Made by a program: the position numbers and the translations under genes. 13,677 nucleotides of DNA, taken from Legionellaceae bacterium. GTDB taxonomy: Bacteria; Pseudomonadota; Gammaproteobacteria; Legionellales; Legionellaceae. The notes beneath the pieces are model-generated. The model was not told where the DNA came from and searched no databases. It saw nothing but the letters and a program-made list of their open reading frames with translations. The stretch lies in NCBI GenBank assembly GCA_023266075.1, contig JAHFRX010000020.1:1-13677 (forward strand), in the 5' to 3' direction. Shown here piece by piece: positions 6,818 through 13,677 of this stretch (position 1 is the first letter of the stretch; the number at the start of each line of letters is the position of its first letter).

Positions 6818-8142
6818 GAAGCGAGGTCCTTTTGAGGATTTAAGTGCGCGTCAGTTTGATTGTCTTTTTGAAAATAAATTGATGCGGTTTGTTGAATCAT
6901 CTGGGGCGTTATTTTTAGAATATTTTTTTCGTAGTCATCCATCACTTTCCAGGAAAGGCCAATCGATTCCACAATACCAAGCGCCATGGCCTGACTAAAA
7001 ATAGAGTCCCGCTCAAACGTTTTTTGTGCGATGATCTGTGTTTTCACACGCTGTAATTCGTCGTTCGTAACAGGTTCTTTTTGGAGTTGCGTGATTTCCG
7101 TTTGAATAGCTGCCGTTAGTTGCGCTATCGTGCATTGCTGAGATGGAGAGGCATACAAGATGAACTGTGTATCGTAACGTGTATATAAGTTATATTGAAC
7201 ACCTGCCGCACTCGCGCATTGTTTTTTGCGGATTAAGTTGTGTTGAAAGCGGCTGCTTTCCCCGGCATCCAGTAAAGCGGCGATGATTTCAAGGGTGTAA
7301 GGGATGAGTGCGTTGTTTGTTGAGACACTTTTAACGGAGGGTACCGTATAGCCTCTCAGTAGTAGAGGGATCTGCGCGCGTGTACGCACCTCTACCGTTT
7401 TTTGCCCTAAGGCGGGTGGCTCGTGTTGTGGTTTATCGTCAGTTGATGCGCGTTTTGCTAAGGGTCCAAAATATTTTTCTGCATCCGCATGAATATCTTC
7501 TGCCGTTACATCGCCGATGACAATGAGTGTTGCATGGTTGGGGGCATAATGGCGCTTGTACCAGTGACGAACATCTTGGATATTCAGTGTCTTGAGATCA
7601 TTCATCCAACCAATGACCGGTTGGTGATAAGGTGCGGTAAGATATGCAGCGGCTAAAAAGCGCTCAAAAGTTAACGCTTGTGGATTATCTTCGGTGCGCA
7701 TACGTCGCTCTTCCTGAATGACTTTCATTTCTTTTGCAAATTCAGTTGAGTCAAGTGTTAGATGTTGCATGCGGTCGGCTTCAAGTTTTAAGACAAGCGA
7801 AATATTGGACGCGGAAATTTTTTCGAAATATGCGGTATAGTCAGCGCTGGTGAAAGCATTTTCCTGACCACCGATAGCGGCGATTGTTTTAGAAAAAACA
7901 CCCATCGGATAAGTTGGCGTGCCTTTAAACATCAAGTGTTCTAAGACATGCGAAATGCCTGTTCTGCCCGACGGGTCATCTGCTGAGCCAATTTTATACC
8001 ATAGCATGACGATGGCAATAGGCGCTCGTTTATCTTCCTTGACGAGTACCTTCAAGCCGTTATCCAGCACAAACTGTTGCGTTGTATTTGCAAAAACAGC
8101 AAGGCTTACACCCATATAAAATAAGAAAAGTATAAAGCGCAT
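6814..8142 (-). CDS. M16 zinc metallopeptidase, catalytic subunit
   Basis: This 442-residue protein carries the inverted zinc motif of M16 peptidases, H65-V-L-E68-H69, within GISHVLEHLMFKG. The distal zinc-ligand Glu is at E144 or E145 in VIQEERRM. GGQENAFTSADYTAYF at 91-106 is the conserved strand after the motif. Residues 1-18 form a signal peptide ending near VFA, so it should act in the periplasm. The C-terminal half lacks the R-x-x-x-Y pair, which the next gene supplies, so a heterodimer is likely. The ATG at 8140-8142 has GAGG about 7 nt upstream. It is divergent from ftsY across only 62 bp. Its stop overlaps the next start as ATGA (6814-6817). Confidence 0.94.
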   Translation of the reverse strand: MRFILFLFYMGVSLAVFANTTQQFVLDNGLKVLVKEDKRAPIAIVMLWYKIGSADDPSGRTGISHVLEHLMFKGTPTYPMGVFSKTIAAIGGQENAFTSADYTAYFEKISASNISLVLKLEADRMQHLTLDSTEFAKEMKVIQEERRMRTEDNPQALTFERFLAAAYLTAPYHQPVIGWMNDLKTLNIQDVRHWYKRHYAPNHATLIVIGDVTAEDIHADAEKYFGPLAKRASTDDKPQHEPPALGQKTVEVRTRAQIPLLLRGYTVPSVKSVSTNNALIPYTLEIIAALLDAGESSRFQHNLIRKKQCASAAGVQYNLYTRYDTQFILYASPSQQCTIAQLTAAIQTEITQLQKEPVTNDELQRVKTQIIAQKTFERDSIFSQAMALGIVESIGLSWKVMDDYEKNILKITPQMIQQTASIYFQKDNQTDAHLNPQKDLAS

Positions 8143-8161
8143 AGGCGACCTCAGAGAAAAA

Positions 8162-8171
8162 ATGTTAGAAT
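8162..8171 (+). promoter_or_regulatory. Candidate extended -10 promoter of ftsY
   Basis: ATGTTAGAAT contains TG-n-TAGAAT, an extended -10 element. No good -35 is seen, which extended -10 promoters tolerate. Transcription would start near 8178, giving a leader of about 27 nt before the ATG at 8205. The same ten bases occur upstream of rpoH (10761-10770). The nine-base core also occurs inside moxR at 1913-1921, antisense to that gene, so the match alone is not proof. Confidence 0.4.
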
Positions 8172-8204
8172 GAGCTTTTGTTGTTTACTCGCACAAATTA
8201 CATC

Positions 8205-9200
8205 ATGATGAAATGGCTCAAGCGAAAAACTGAAATAGTATCCTCTTCTTTACTGGATCATCCAACGCTGAATCCAGAAGTAACTGAGCAGCATGGATTT
8301 TTCACGCGACTCAAGCATAGTTTAAGCAAAACACGAACGCAAGTCGGTCGAGGTCTTCGACAGTTATTTATTGGTAAAACAACGATTGATAATGCATTAT
8401 TAGAGGCACTAGAAACACAATTGTTGATGGCGGACTTTGGCGTAGAAACGACAGATTTATTATTACAGCAGTTAAAGGATGATGTATCAACGCAAGATTT
8501 ATCAGAAGGGGATGCCATATTAGGTGCTCTTCAACAGCGTATGATAGCGCTCTTTAAGGGACAGCAAGAGATTGAAACTGTAAAACCACGTGTCATTTTG
8601 ATGGTGGGTGTCAACGGTGCTGGGAAAACTACGACGATAGGTAAGCTTGCACACCGTTATCAAAAAGAGGGTTTGCGCGTTATGTTGGCCGCCGGTGATA
8701 CGTTTCGTGCGGCAGCTGTTGAGCAGTTGCAAGCGTGGGGAGAGCGTAATGATGTACCTGTTATCGCGCAGCATACGGGTGCTGATAGTGCATCAGTTCT
8801 CTATGATGCTTTTCAAGCGGGCAAAGCACGCGATGTGGATGTTTTGATTGCTGATACAGCAGGGCGATTACATACGCAAAGTCATTTAATGGAAGAGTTA
8901 AAAAAAGTAAAACGTGTGATACAAAAGATAGATGCTGCTGCACCACATGAGACATTATTGGTTTTGGATGCAAGCATTGGACAAAATGCACTTAATCAAG
9001 CCAAAAAATTTCATGATGCTATGGGCTTAACAGGTATTGTTATGACAAAATTGGATGGAACTGCAAAAGGTGGTATTGTATTTTCAATTGCACATACAAT
9101 GGGCGTCCCACTGGTTTATCTTGGGATGGGTGAGGGTATAGAAGATCTCCGTCCGTTTGATGCGGAAGAGTTTGTTCAGGCAATATTTCAAGATGATTGA
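8205..9200 (+). CDS. ftsY: Signal recognition particle receptor FtsY
   Basis: This 331-residue SRP-type GTPase is the membrane receptor for SRP-ribosome-nascent chain complexes and delivers inner-membrane proteins to SecYEG. An N domain lies at about 30-115. The G domain has GVNGAGKTTT (125-134), DTFRAAAVEQ (155-164), DTAGRLH (from 207), the FtsY-type SIGQNALNQAK and TKLDGTAKGG (from 261). The long acidic A domain of E. coli FtsY is absent; only about 30 residues precede the N domain, with a basic membrane-binding-like start. I chose the ATG at 8205; a second ATG follows directly. An upstream in-frame TTG at 8178 is less likely. No clear ribosome binding site is present. The gene overlaps ftsE by 8 nt. 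Confidence 0.95.
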   Translation: MMKWLKRKTEIVSSSLLDHPTLNPEVTEQHGFFTRLKHSLSKTRTQVGRGLRQLFIGKTTIDNALLEALETQLLMADFGVETTDLLLQQLKDDVSTQDLSEGDAILGALQQRMIALFKGQQEIETVKPRVILMVGVNGAGKTTTIGKLAHRYQKEGLRVMLAAGDTFRAAAVEQLQAWGERNDVPVIAQHTGADSASVLYDAFQAGKARDVDVLIADTAGRLHTQSHLMEELKKVKRVIQKIDAAAPHETLLVLDASIGQNALNQAKKFHDAMGLTGIVMTKLDGTAKGGIVFSIAHTMGVPLVYLGMGEGIEDLRPFDAEEFVQAIFQDD

Positions 9201-9843
9201 ATTTAAACAAGTCACAAAACGATATCCAGGCGGCTTTGAAGCGTTAAGTCAGGTTGATTTTTCGCTAGAAGCAAATGAAATGGCTTTTTTAACAGGTCAT
9301 TCTGGCGCTGGTAAAAGCACTTTACTCAAACTTATCGCATTACTTGAGCGACCGACGTCCGGGCAGATTATTTTTAAAGGTCAATCACTCACGACGTTTA
9401 AAAAGCGAGAGGTTGCACATTATCGTAGAAATATTGGTATTACCTTTCAGTCACCCTATTTGCTAAATGATCGCTCCGTTTTTGAAAATGTGGCGCTTCC
9501 GCTTAAATTACAGGGGGCGGATAGCGCCGCCATTGTTAAGCGTGTGCATGCATCATTAGAAATGGTGGGTCTCTTGGCAAAGGAAAAAATGAAACCAATA
9601 CATCTATCTGTGGGTGAGCAGCAGCGCGTTGGTATTGCGCGTGCGATTGTACATAAGCCGGCACTACTCATCGCGGATGAACCCACTGGAAATCTTGACC
9701 CCGCATTGTCAGCAGACATCATGAAATTATTTGAACAATTTAATCAAGTTGGTGTTGCCGTATTAGTTGCAACACATGATTTAGCATTGATAGCACGCAT
9801 GAAGCACCGAATGATGGTGTTGAAGGGGGGGCGCATATCTTGA
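9193..9843 (+). CDS. ftsE: Cell division ATP-binding protein FtsE
   Basis: This 216-residue ABC ATPase pairs with FtsX at the inner membrane, where FtsEX activates septal peptidoglycan hydrolases through periplasmic partners. Walker A is GHSGAGKST (35-43), Walker B ends ADEP with E163 as the catalytic base, and the H-loop His is H195 in ATHDL. The signature motif reads L-S-V-G-E-Q-Q-R from residue 138, with Val at 140 where FtsE usually has Gly. The ATG at 9193 overlaps the ftsY stop as ATGATTGA. That gives the family-typical start MIEFKQVTKRYPGG, better than upstream ATGs inside ftsY. The stop overlaps the ftsX start as TTGA. All three genes should be translated in a coupled way. Confidence 0.95.
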   Translation: MIEFKQVTKRYPGGFEALSQVDFSLEANEMAFLTGHSGAGKSTLLKLIALLERPTSGQIIFKGQSLTTFKKREVAHYRRNIGITFQSPYLLNDRSVFENVALPLKLQGADSAAIVKRVHASLEMVGLLAKEKMKPIHLSVGEQQRVGIARAIVHKPALLIADEPTGNLDPALSADIMKLFEQFNQVGVAVLVATHDLALIARMKHRMMVLKGGRIS

Positions 9844-10757
9844 GCATTCGAAATTTTTTGAAACATCATCAGCAGGCTTTGGTGAATAGTCTGGTGATGT
9901 GGAAAGATGCGCCATGGGCGACGTTTATGACGTTTACGGTGATTGCTATAGCATTAACATTACCGGCATTATTCTGGCTGTTGAGTATGAATATGAAGCA
10001 TCTTACGGCAACTTGGCAGCAAGGACAGCATATTTCACTCTATTTGAGACCTGATATGAGTCAATCATTACAAAACGACGCGCTAAAACGTGTGCGTGAA
10101 ACAGAAGGTGTGAAAAGTGCTGTTCTTATTTCGCCACAAGAGGGCTTAAATGCTTTAAAGCAGCAAGAGGGCTTAAGCGATGTTGGGATGTATTTAGAGG
10201 ATAATCCTTTGCCGGCAGTCATAGAAATTGTGCCAGAAATGGTGTTCAGTACGCCTGAAAAATTAGAGATATTGATACATGCATTAAAAACATATCAAAA
10301 TGTTGAGCAGGCTAAATTAGATATGCAGTGGGTTACAAAGCTCTATGCTATTCTAGGGTTTTTATCAGCACTTGCAAAATCGCTGATGGTTTTATTAGGG
10401 TTTGCTGTGATGATGATCATTGGTAGCACGCTACGGTTGGCGATAGAGCGTCGATATGAAGAGATTCAAGTGTTAAAATTGATCGGCGCTACAGATGCAT
10501 ATATTGCGCGCCCTTTTCTATATTCAGGTTTATGGTACGGTTTAGGGGGGGCACTGCTGGCGCTGTTTTTGGTCGCGCTGTTTGTTTCTAGTTTAGCACA
10601 TGTGCTACATGAACTCATGATGCTCTATCATGTCAATGATACCTCCTTGAGTTGTTCATGGTTGGAGGTGGGTATATTTGTAATGATGGCTGTTTTTTTA
10701 GGTTTGTTGGGCGCACACCTCTCTATTAAACGGCAACTCGCTTTAATCGAACCATGA
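9840..10757 (+). CDS. ftsX: Cell division membrane protein FtsX
   Basis: This 305-residue protein is the permease-like partner of FtsE. The layout is typical: a cytoplasmic N-terminus, membrane segment 1 at about 27-50, a periplasmic domain at about 51-165, and segments 2-4 at about 168-195, 222-250 and 276-297. Between segments 2 and 3 lies the conserved ERRYEEIQVLKLIGAT, which contacts FtsE. The frame opens with TTG at 9840-9842, overlapping the ftsE stop by 4 nt, and a purine run (AAGGGGGGG) ends about 8 nt upstream. The first in-frame ATG would remove about 19 residues of the N-terminus just before membrane segment 1, so TTG is preferred. No good terminator lies between ftsX and rpoH. Confidence 0.93.
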   Translation: MSIRNFLKHHQQALVNSLVMWKDAPWATFMTFTVIAIALTLPALFWLLSMNMKHLTATWQQGQHISLYLRPDMSQSLQNDALKRVRETEGVKSAVLISPQEGLNALKQQEGLSDVGMYLEDNPLPAVIEIVPEMVFSTPEKLEILIHALKTYQNVEQAKLDMQWVTKLYAILGFLSALAKSLMVLLGFAVMMIIGSTLRLAIERRYEEIQVLKLIGATDAYIARPFLYSGLWYGLGGALLALFLVALFVSSLAHVLHELMMLYHVNDTSLSCSWLEVGIFVMMAVFLGLLGAHLSIKRQLALIEP

Positions 10758-10760
10758 ACT

Positions 10761-10770
10761 ATGTTAGAAT
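10761..10770 (+). promoter_or_regulatory. Candidate extended -10 promoter of rpoH
   Basis: ATGTTAGAAT, with TG-n-TAGAAT, lies just after the ftsX stop and matches the ten bases upstream of ftsY. A weak -35, TTTAAT at 10742-10747, sits 17 bp upstream inside the ftsX end. Transcription would start near 10777 and leave a leader of about 40 nt. This would let rpoH be expressed apart from ftsYEX. Confidence 0.45.
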
Positions 10771-10815
10771 CTGGCATCTGTATAGCCAGCTGGTCTGTTT
10801 TGTTGAGGGAAAATC

Positions 10816-11676
10816 ATGAGTTTGTTGCCGCAGCATACGGTGAGTGTACCCGTAGGCAGTTTAGAAGCTTACATCCACCGTGTGAATCAAATTCCGATGT
10901 TATCTGCTGAAGAAGAGCTTTCATACGCAAAACGTCTTCGTGAAGAAGATGATTTGGAGAGTGCTCGTCACTTAGTTTTGCCTCATTTGCGCTATGTTGT
11001 ACGAGTAGCTCGTGGTTATTTAGGCTATGGTTTACCCTTGGGTGATTTAATTCAGGAAGGTAATGTTGGCCTCATGAAAGCGGTAAAACGATTTGATCCT
11101 TCTATTGGTGTTCGCCTCGCTTCATTTGCGGTACATTGGATCAAAGCTGAAATGAATGAGTTTGTACTTAAGAATTGGCGAATTGTGAAGGTCGCTACGA
11201 CAAAAGCGCAACGAAAACTGTTTTTTAATCTACGTCAGATGAAAAAGCGTTTGGGTTGGTTTAATTCAGAAGAAATCGAAGCCGTTGCTGCAGATTTAGG
11301 TGTATCTGTTAAAGATGTGATGGTGATGGAGCAGCGTTTAAACGCAATGGATACACCGTTTGATATCGATGACGATGACGATGATCGTGGTACCTTTGTT
11401 GCGCCCGCACGTTATTTAGATGATCCCAAAAGTGACCCTGCGTATATACTCACTGAGGCTCAGCAAGATGAGAATGCTGGGGACAAACTACATCGAGCTT
11501 TAGCGAGACTTGATGAGCGCAGCCAAGAAATTTTAAGGCAGCGTTGGTTATTAGATAATAAAGCGGAGACATTACATTCTTTAGCAGACAAATATCAGAT
11601 TTCTGCTGAGCGAGTTCGGCAGTTAGAAAAAAATGCAATGAAAAAAATCAAGCAATATTTTGAGGAAGAACAATAA
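10816..11676 (+). CDS. rpoH: RNA polymerase heat-shock sigma factor RpoH (sigma-32)
   Basis: This 286-residue sigma-70-family factor directs RNA polymerase to heat-shock promoters. The diagnostic RpoH box QRKLFFNLR is at 132-140. Region 2 includes [20 protein letters not shown] (75-94) and the region 2.4 segment [19 protein letters not shown] (103-121), which recognises the -10. Region 4.2 with its helix-turn-helix lies at about 249-275 ([19 protein letters not shown]). An acidic run, D185-D190, is coded by GAT/GAC repeats; E. coli RpoH is also acidic here. The ATG at 10816 has GAGGG 6 nt upstream. It directly follows ftsYEX, the conserved gammaproteobacterial order. Whether the leader acts as an RNA thermometer cannot be judged by eye. 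Confidence 0.97.
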   Translation: MSLLPQHTVSVPVGSLEAYIHRVNQIPMLSAEEELSYAKRLREEDDLESARHLVLPHLRYVVRVARGYLGYGLPLGDLIQEGNVGLMKAVKRFDPSIGVRLASFAVHWIKAEMNEFVLKNWRIVKVATTKAQRKLFFNLRQMKKRLGWFNSEEIEAVAADLGVSVKDVMVMEQRLNAMDTPFDIDDDDDDRGTFVAPARYLDDPKSDPAYILTEAQQDENAGDKLHRALARLDERSQEILRQRWLLDNKAETLHSLADKYQISAERVRQLEKNAMKKIKQYFEEEQ

Positions 11677-11763
11677 AAATAAAAAAATCTTCGAAAGTTC
11701 GTCTTGGTGAGATGAAGATATTCCCTACCCGCGGTTGATGATCTGTTGACGGAGAATTAGGCG

Positions 11764-13401
11764 ATGAGTACACTATACGATGAATGCGTTATTGCTTTAG
11801 AAGATAATCAATGTGTGGTTACGATAGCAATAAGGGATGGGATAAATCGATTGATTGAAGATGGGTTAGTCGCTCTGACCGAGGCAGGCGATGAGTTAAC
11901 ATCTGAGTCGTTGTCTTATCTTTTTATTGTTTGTACGCATTCTTATCCGCTTGGTGCGGCGGATTTACTGAGTACACTCCAATGTTTTGGGTTGCTGGAT
12001 GACAATTATCCTGTTAAAGAACGTAATTTATCCGCAATATCTAACGCGACCTCCTCTCAAGAAATTGCTGAGATTCTAGATAAAATTTATTCAAAACACC
12101 CGCCACGTGATAAAGCGCAGCAATACTTTAATCAGTTGCAATTGTTGATACAAGAAAAGAGTGTGACGCTGCTGAAATTTCGAATTCTACAACGCATGAC
12201 GAACTCGACACTATTTACACTGGAAATGTTTGAAGATGAACTTCAGCTTGCGGTGAATGCCGCAGAAGCGAGTCGTGAAAATTTATTTGCTTTATCTCAT
12301 GATCCGGAGGCCGCGATTCAGCCTTTAACCGTTGATGAAGAGCGACGCTTGAAGAAAGCACTGGATCATTATGAACCATTGATGCAAGCGAGAGGAGGCG
12401 CTGAAGCTTGTTATGAAGCCTTATTAAAAGCATTAGAGGTGCGCTATGATCAACATCCAATTTATTTAGAGAACCAAAAAATTCGTCTTTATTTGCCGCT
12501 AGAGCGAGAACAGTTTGATAAACTGATCTCGCCATGTCTTACAAAAGAGAATCGTGAACGTGCACTTCAGTTATATTATAAAAATCCTGTTCATTGTGCT
12601 TACCGATTTTTCAAGGATATCGAGCACCCTAGCGCTTGGCTTGCGGGAGATAAACATTGGGAGTCGTTTGCCCAGTATAAACCACTTCTTGCAATGCTTT
12701 GGTTGGCTGTCACGGATAGTGAAATGCTGCCCATTGATGATTATACGTTTGAAGGACGCGTTAATAATTTTATCGAATCATTTGCTGAATTTAGACGAGC
12801 ACACAATAGTGACAACCGACGATTAGGACGGTTGGGGACGTATGAGTTTTATGATGATGAGGAAGGTGATAAACCAGGTTGTTTATTGGCTTTTCGTGAG
12901 AGAGCTTTCGATGCTGTACAAGGACACCCTTTATTTAAAATGGTGACCTTGCGAACGATTCAACAGGACGTATCTTCTCGCGTATTAAATCATTTTAGAT
13001 CTCGAATTGAGACTAACTGTGATGCTAAGGCGCTAGGCCAAGCATGGGGGCGGATGTGTGAATCGGGTATGATGGTGTCGCGCGATAATCAAATACTTGC
13101 CAAATTGAATATACCCCAAAAATTACAAAGGAAATGGCTCAGTATTTTGAAAGAGCGGTATGTTGACTTGGGGAAAAGTCGTGATCTTACGATTGAATAT
13201 AGGAAAATGTTTGAATTTACGCCGTTTTTTCCGACACACGCACATCGTTTTGGTGGTGTGGTAGAGCTTCATCAGCTCTTGCCAAAAAATGAACCCTCTG
13301 CTTTGCTTACGACGATTGCTGGCCCGCTTTTTTCTCCGAAGAAGGTTCTTGGCCCCCAGGTGTTGCAGGACAACGATGTTCTCCCAAAATATGGCCATTA
13401 A
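11764..13401 (+). CDS. Uncharacterised 545-residue protein
   Basis: I do not recognise this protein. It appears soluble and mostly helical, with no signal peptide, no membrane segment and no nucleotide-binding motif. The N-terminal half (about 90-230) is rich in charged helices. Residues 330-410 look most like a conserved core: EGRVNNFIESFAEFRRAHN, then after an acidic EFYDDEEGDKPGC a helix and VQGHPLFKM. Single Cys and His residues are scattered without a clear zinc pattern. The ATG at 11764 has GGAG about 9 nt upstream. The gap after rpoH is 87 bp with no convincing terminator, so it may be read from the rpoH transcript. The last 95 nt overlap the convergent SpoVR gene. Legionellales-type genomes encode many large orphan proteins of this kind, some of them effectors, but nothing here proves secretion. 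Confidence 0.8.
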   Translation: MSTLYDECVIALEDNQCVVTIAIRDGINRLIEDGLVALTEAGDELTSESLSYLFIVCTHSYPLGAADLLSTLQCFGLLDDNYPVKERNLSAISNATSSQEIAEILDKIYSKHPPRDKAQQYFNQLQLLIQEKSVTLLKFRILQRMTNSTLFTLEMFEDELQLAVNAAEASRENLFALSHDPEAAIQPLTVDEERRLKKALDHYEPLMQARGGAEACYEALLKALEVRYDQHPIYLENQKIRLYLPLEREQFDKLISPCLTKENRERALQLYYKNPVHCAYRFFKDIEHPSAWLAGDKHWESFAQYKPLLAMLWLAVTDSEMLPIDDYTFEGRVNNFIESFAEFRRAHNSDNRRLGRLGTYEFYDDEEGDKPGCLLAFRERAFDAVQGHPLFKMVTLRTIQQDVSSRVLNHFRSRIETNCDAKALGQAWGRMCESGMMVSRDNQILAKLNIPQKLQRKWLSILKERYVDLGKSRDLTIEYRKMFEFTPFFPTHAHRFGGVVELHQLLPKNEPSALLTTIAGPLFSPKKVLGPQVLQDNDVLPKYGH

Positions 13402-13677
13402 TATCCATGGTTTTTAAGATCACTGGAAATTTCCAAAGTACATGAAGATGTTTTAAAACTTCCGCAGTCGTTGAGCCAAGTGGTACGCGATTTTGTTGTG
13501 TGTAGTGTAGTGATAGCGAACGGTCGCCCTCAAGATCGACAGCAAATACTTGAATATCTGGTTCTAGGTAACCTAAGTTGTATTGTTTTGACAATGCCTC
13601 TCGAATAAATCTGTATCCTGTATCATCGTGAATGGCATGTACGACATATTCTGGTTTTTGATCATCATCAATGATAT
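13307..13677 (-). CDS. SpoVR/YcgB family protein, C-terminal part
   Basis: The last 122 residues of a SpoVR-family protein run in from the right edge. The visible part begins IIDDDQKPEYVVHAIHDD and continues TGYRFIREALSKQYNLGYLE, then PDIQVFAVDLEGDRSLSLHY and VLKHLHVLWKFPVIL. These match the conserved C-terminal domain of E. coli YcgB and B. subtilis SpoVR. The family normally ends near the sequence corresponding to EHRCP; here about 20 more residues (Gly, Ser, Lys and Gln rich) follow, coded over the convergent gene. SpoVR proteins are about 500 residues, so three quarters are outside the window. Their function in non-sporulating bacteria is unclear; they are often encoded with a PrkA-type kinase and a YeaH-like protein, not visible here. 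Confidence 0.93.
   Translation of the reverse strand, partial: IIDDDQKPEYVVHAIHDDTGYRFIREALSKQYNLGYLEPDIQVFAVDLEGDRSLSLHYTQQNRVPLGSTTAEVLKHLHVLWKFPVILKTMDINGHILGEHRCPATPGGQEPSSEKKAGQQSS

Noticed and set aside
8178..8204. TTG start adding nine residues to FtsY
   Set aside because: It has no ribosome binding site and would lie at the predicted transcription start; ATG at 8205 gives a more typical basic N-terminus.
10771..10789. CTGGC/GCCAG stem before rpoH as an ftsX terminator
   Set aside because: Only five base pairs with a nine-base loop and no T-run afterwards; its left arm may lie upstream of the rpoH transcription start.
11677..11763. ATCTTC/GAAGAT pair after rpoH as a terminator
   Set aside because: Six weak base pairs across a loop of about 21 bases and no T-run; not a convincing rho-independent terminator.

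Overview
The window is chromosomal DNA from a gammaproteobacterium. The block ftsY-ftsE-ftsX-rpoH, divergent from an M16 peptidase pair plus rsmD, is a typical gammaproteobacterial core arrangement. The AT-leaning sequence, an ankyrin-repeat gene and a candidate caspase-fold gene would suit a host-associated member of the Legionellales/Coxiellaceae type. That placement is inference; no rRNA or marker phylogeny is available here.

Left part (1-2757, minus strand): a tight operon reading leftward. It encodes a cold-shock-domain protein with an extra basic N-terminus, a MoxR AAA+ ATPase, a DUF58 protein and a DUF4381 membrane protein. The last three are the start of a MoxR/Bat-type gene set, whose von Willebrand factor A (VWA) genes probably lie just beyond position 1.

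Accessory part (2758-4976, minus strand): a 448-residue protein with a His-Gly / Asp-Cys pattern like clan CD cysteine peptidases, a 157-residue ankyrin-repeat protein 27 bp downstream of it, and a possible 30-residue ORF 5 nt further on. A perfect 15-bp inverted repeat sits between a plausible promoter and the ribosome binding site of the first gene. This cassette is the least explained part of the window and the best candidate for an undescribed system.

Central part (4977-8142, minus strand): two periplasmic M16 peptidase-family proteins and rsmD, joined by ATGA overlaps. One M16 protein carries HxxEH and the other carries the Arg/Tyr pair, so they probably form a heterodimer.

Right part (8205-13401, plus strand): ftsY, ftsE and ftsX overlap one another and link membrane protein targeting with the FtsEX divisome ABC system. 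rpoH (sigma-32) follows with its own leader. A 545-residue protein of unknown function comes next. Its 3' end overlaps, tail to tail by 95 bp, the C-terminal end of a SpoVR-family gene that runs off the right edge on the minus strand.

No tRNA, rRNA, CRISPR array, insertion sequence or attachment site was seen. The largest stretches without a confident gene are 2758-2962 (205 bp) and 4811-4976 (166 bp).
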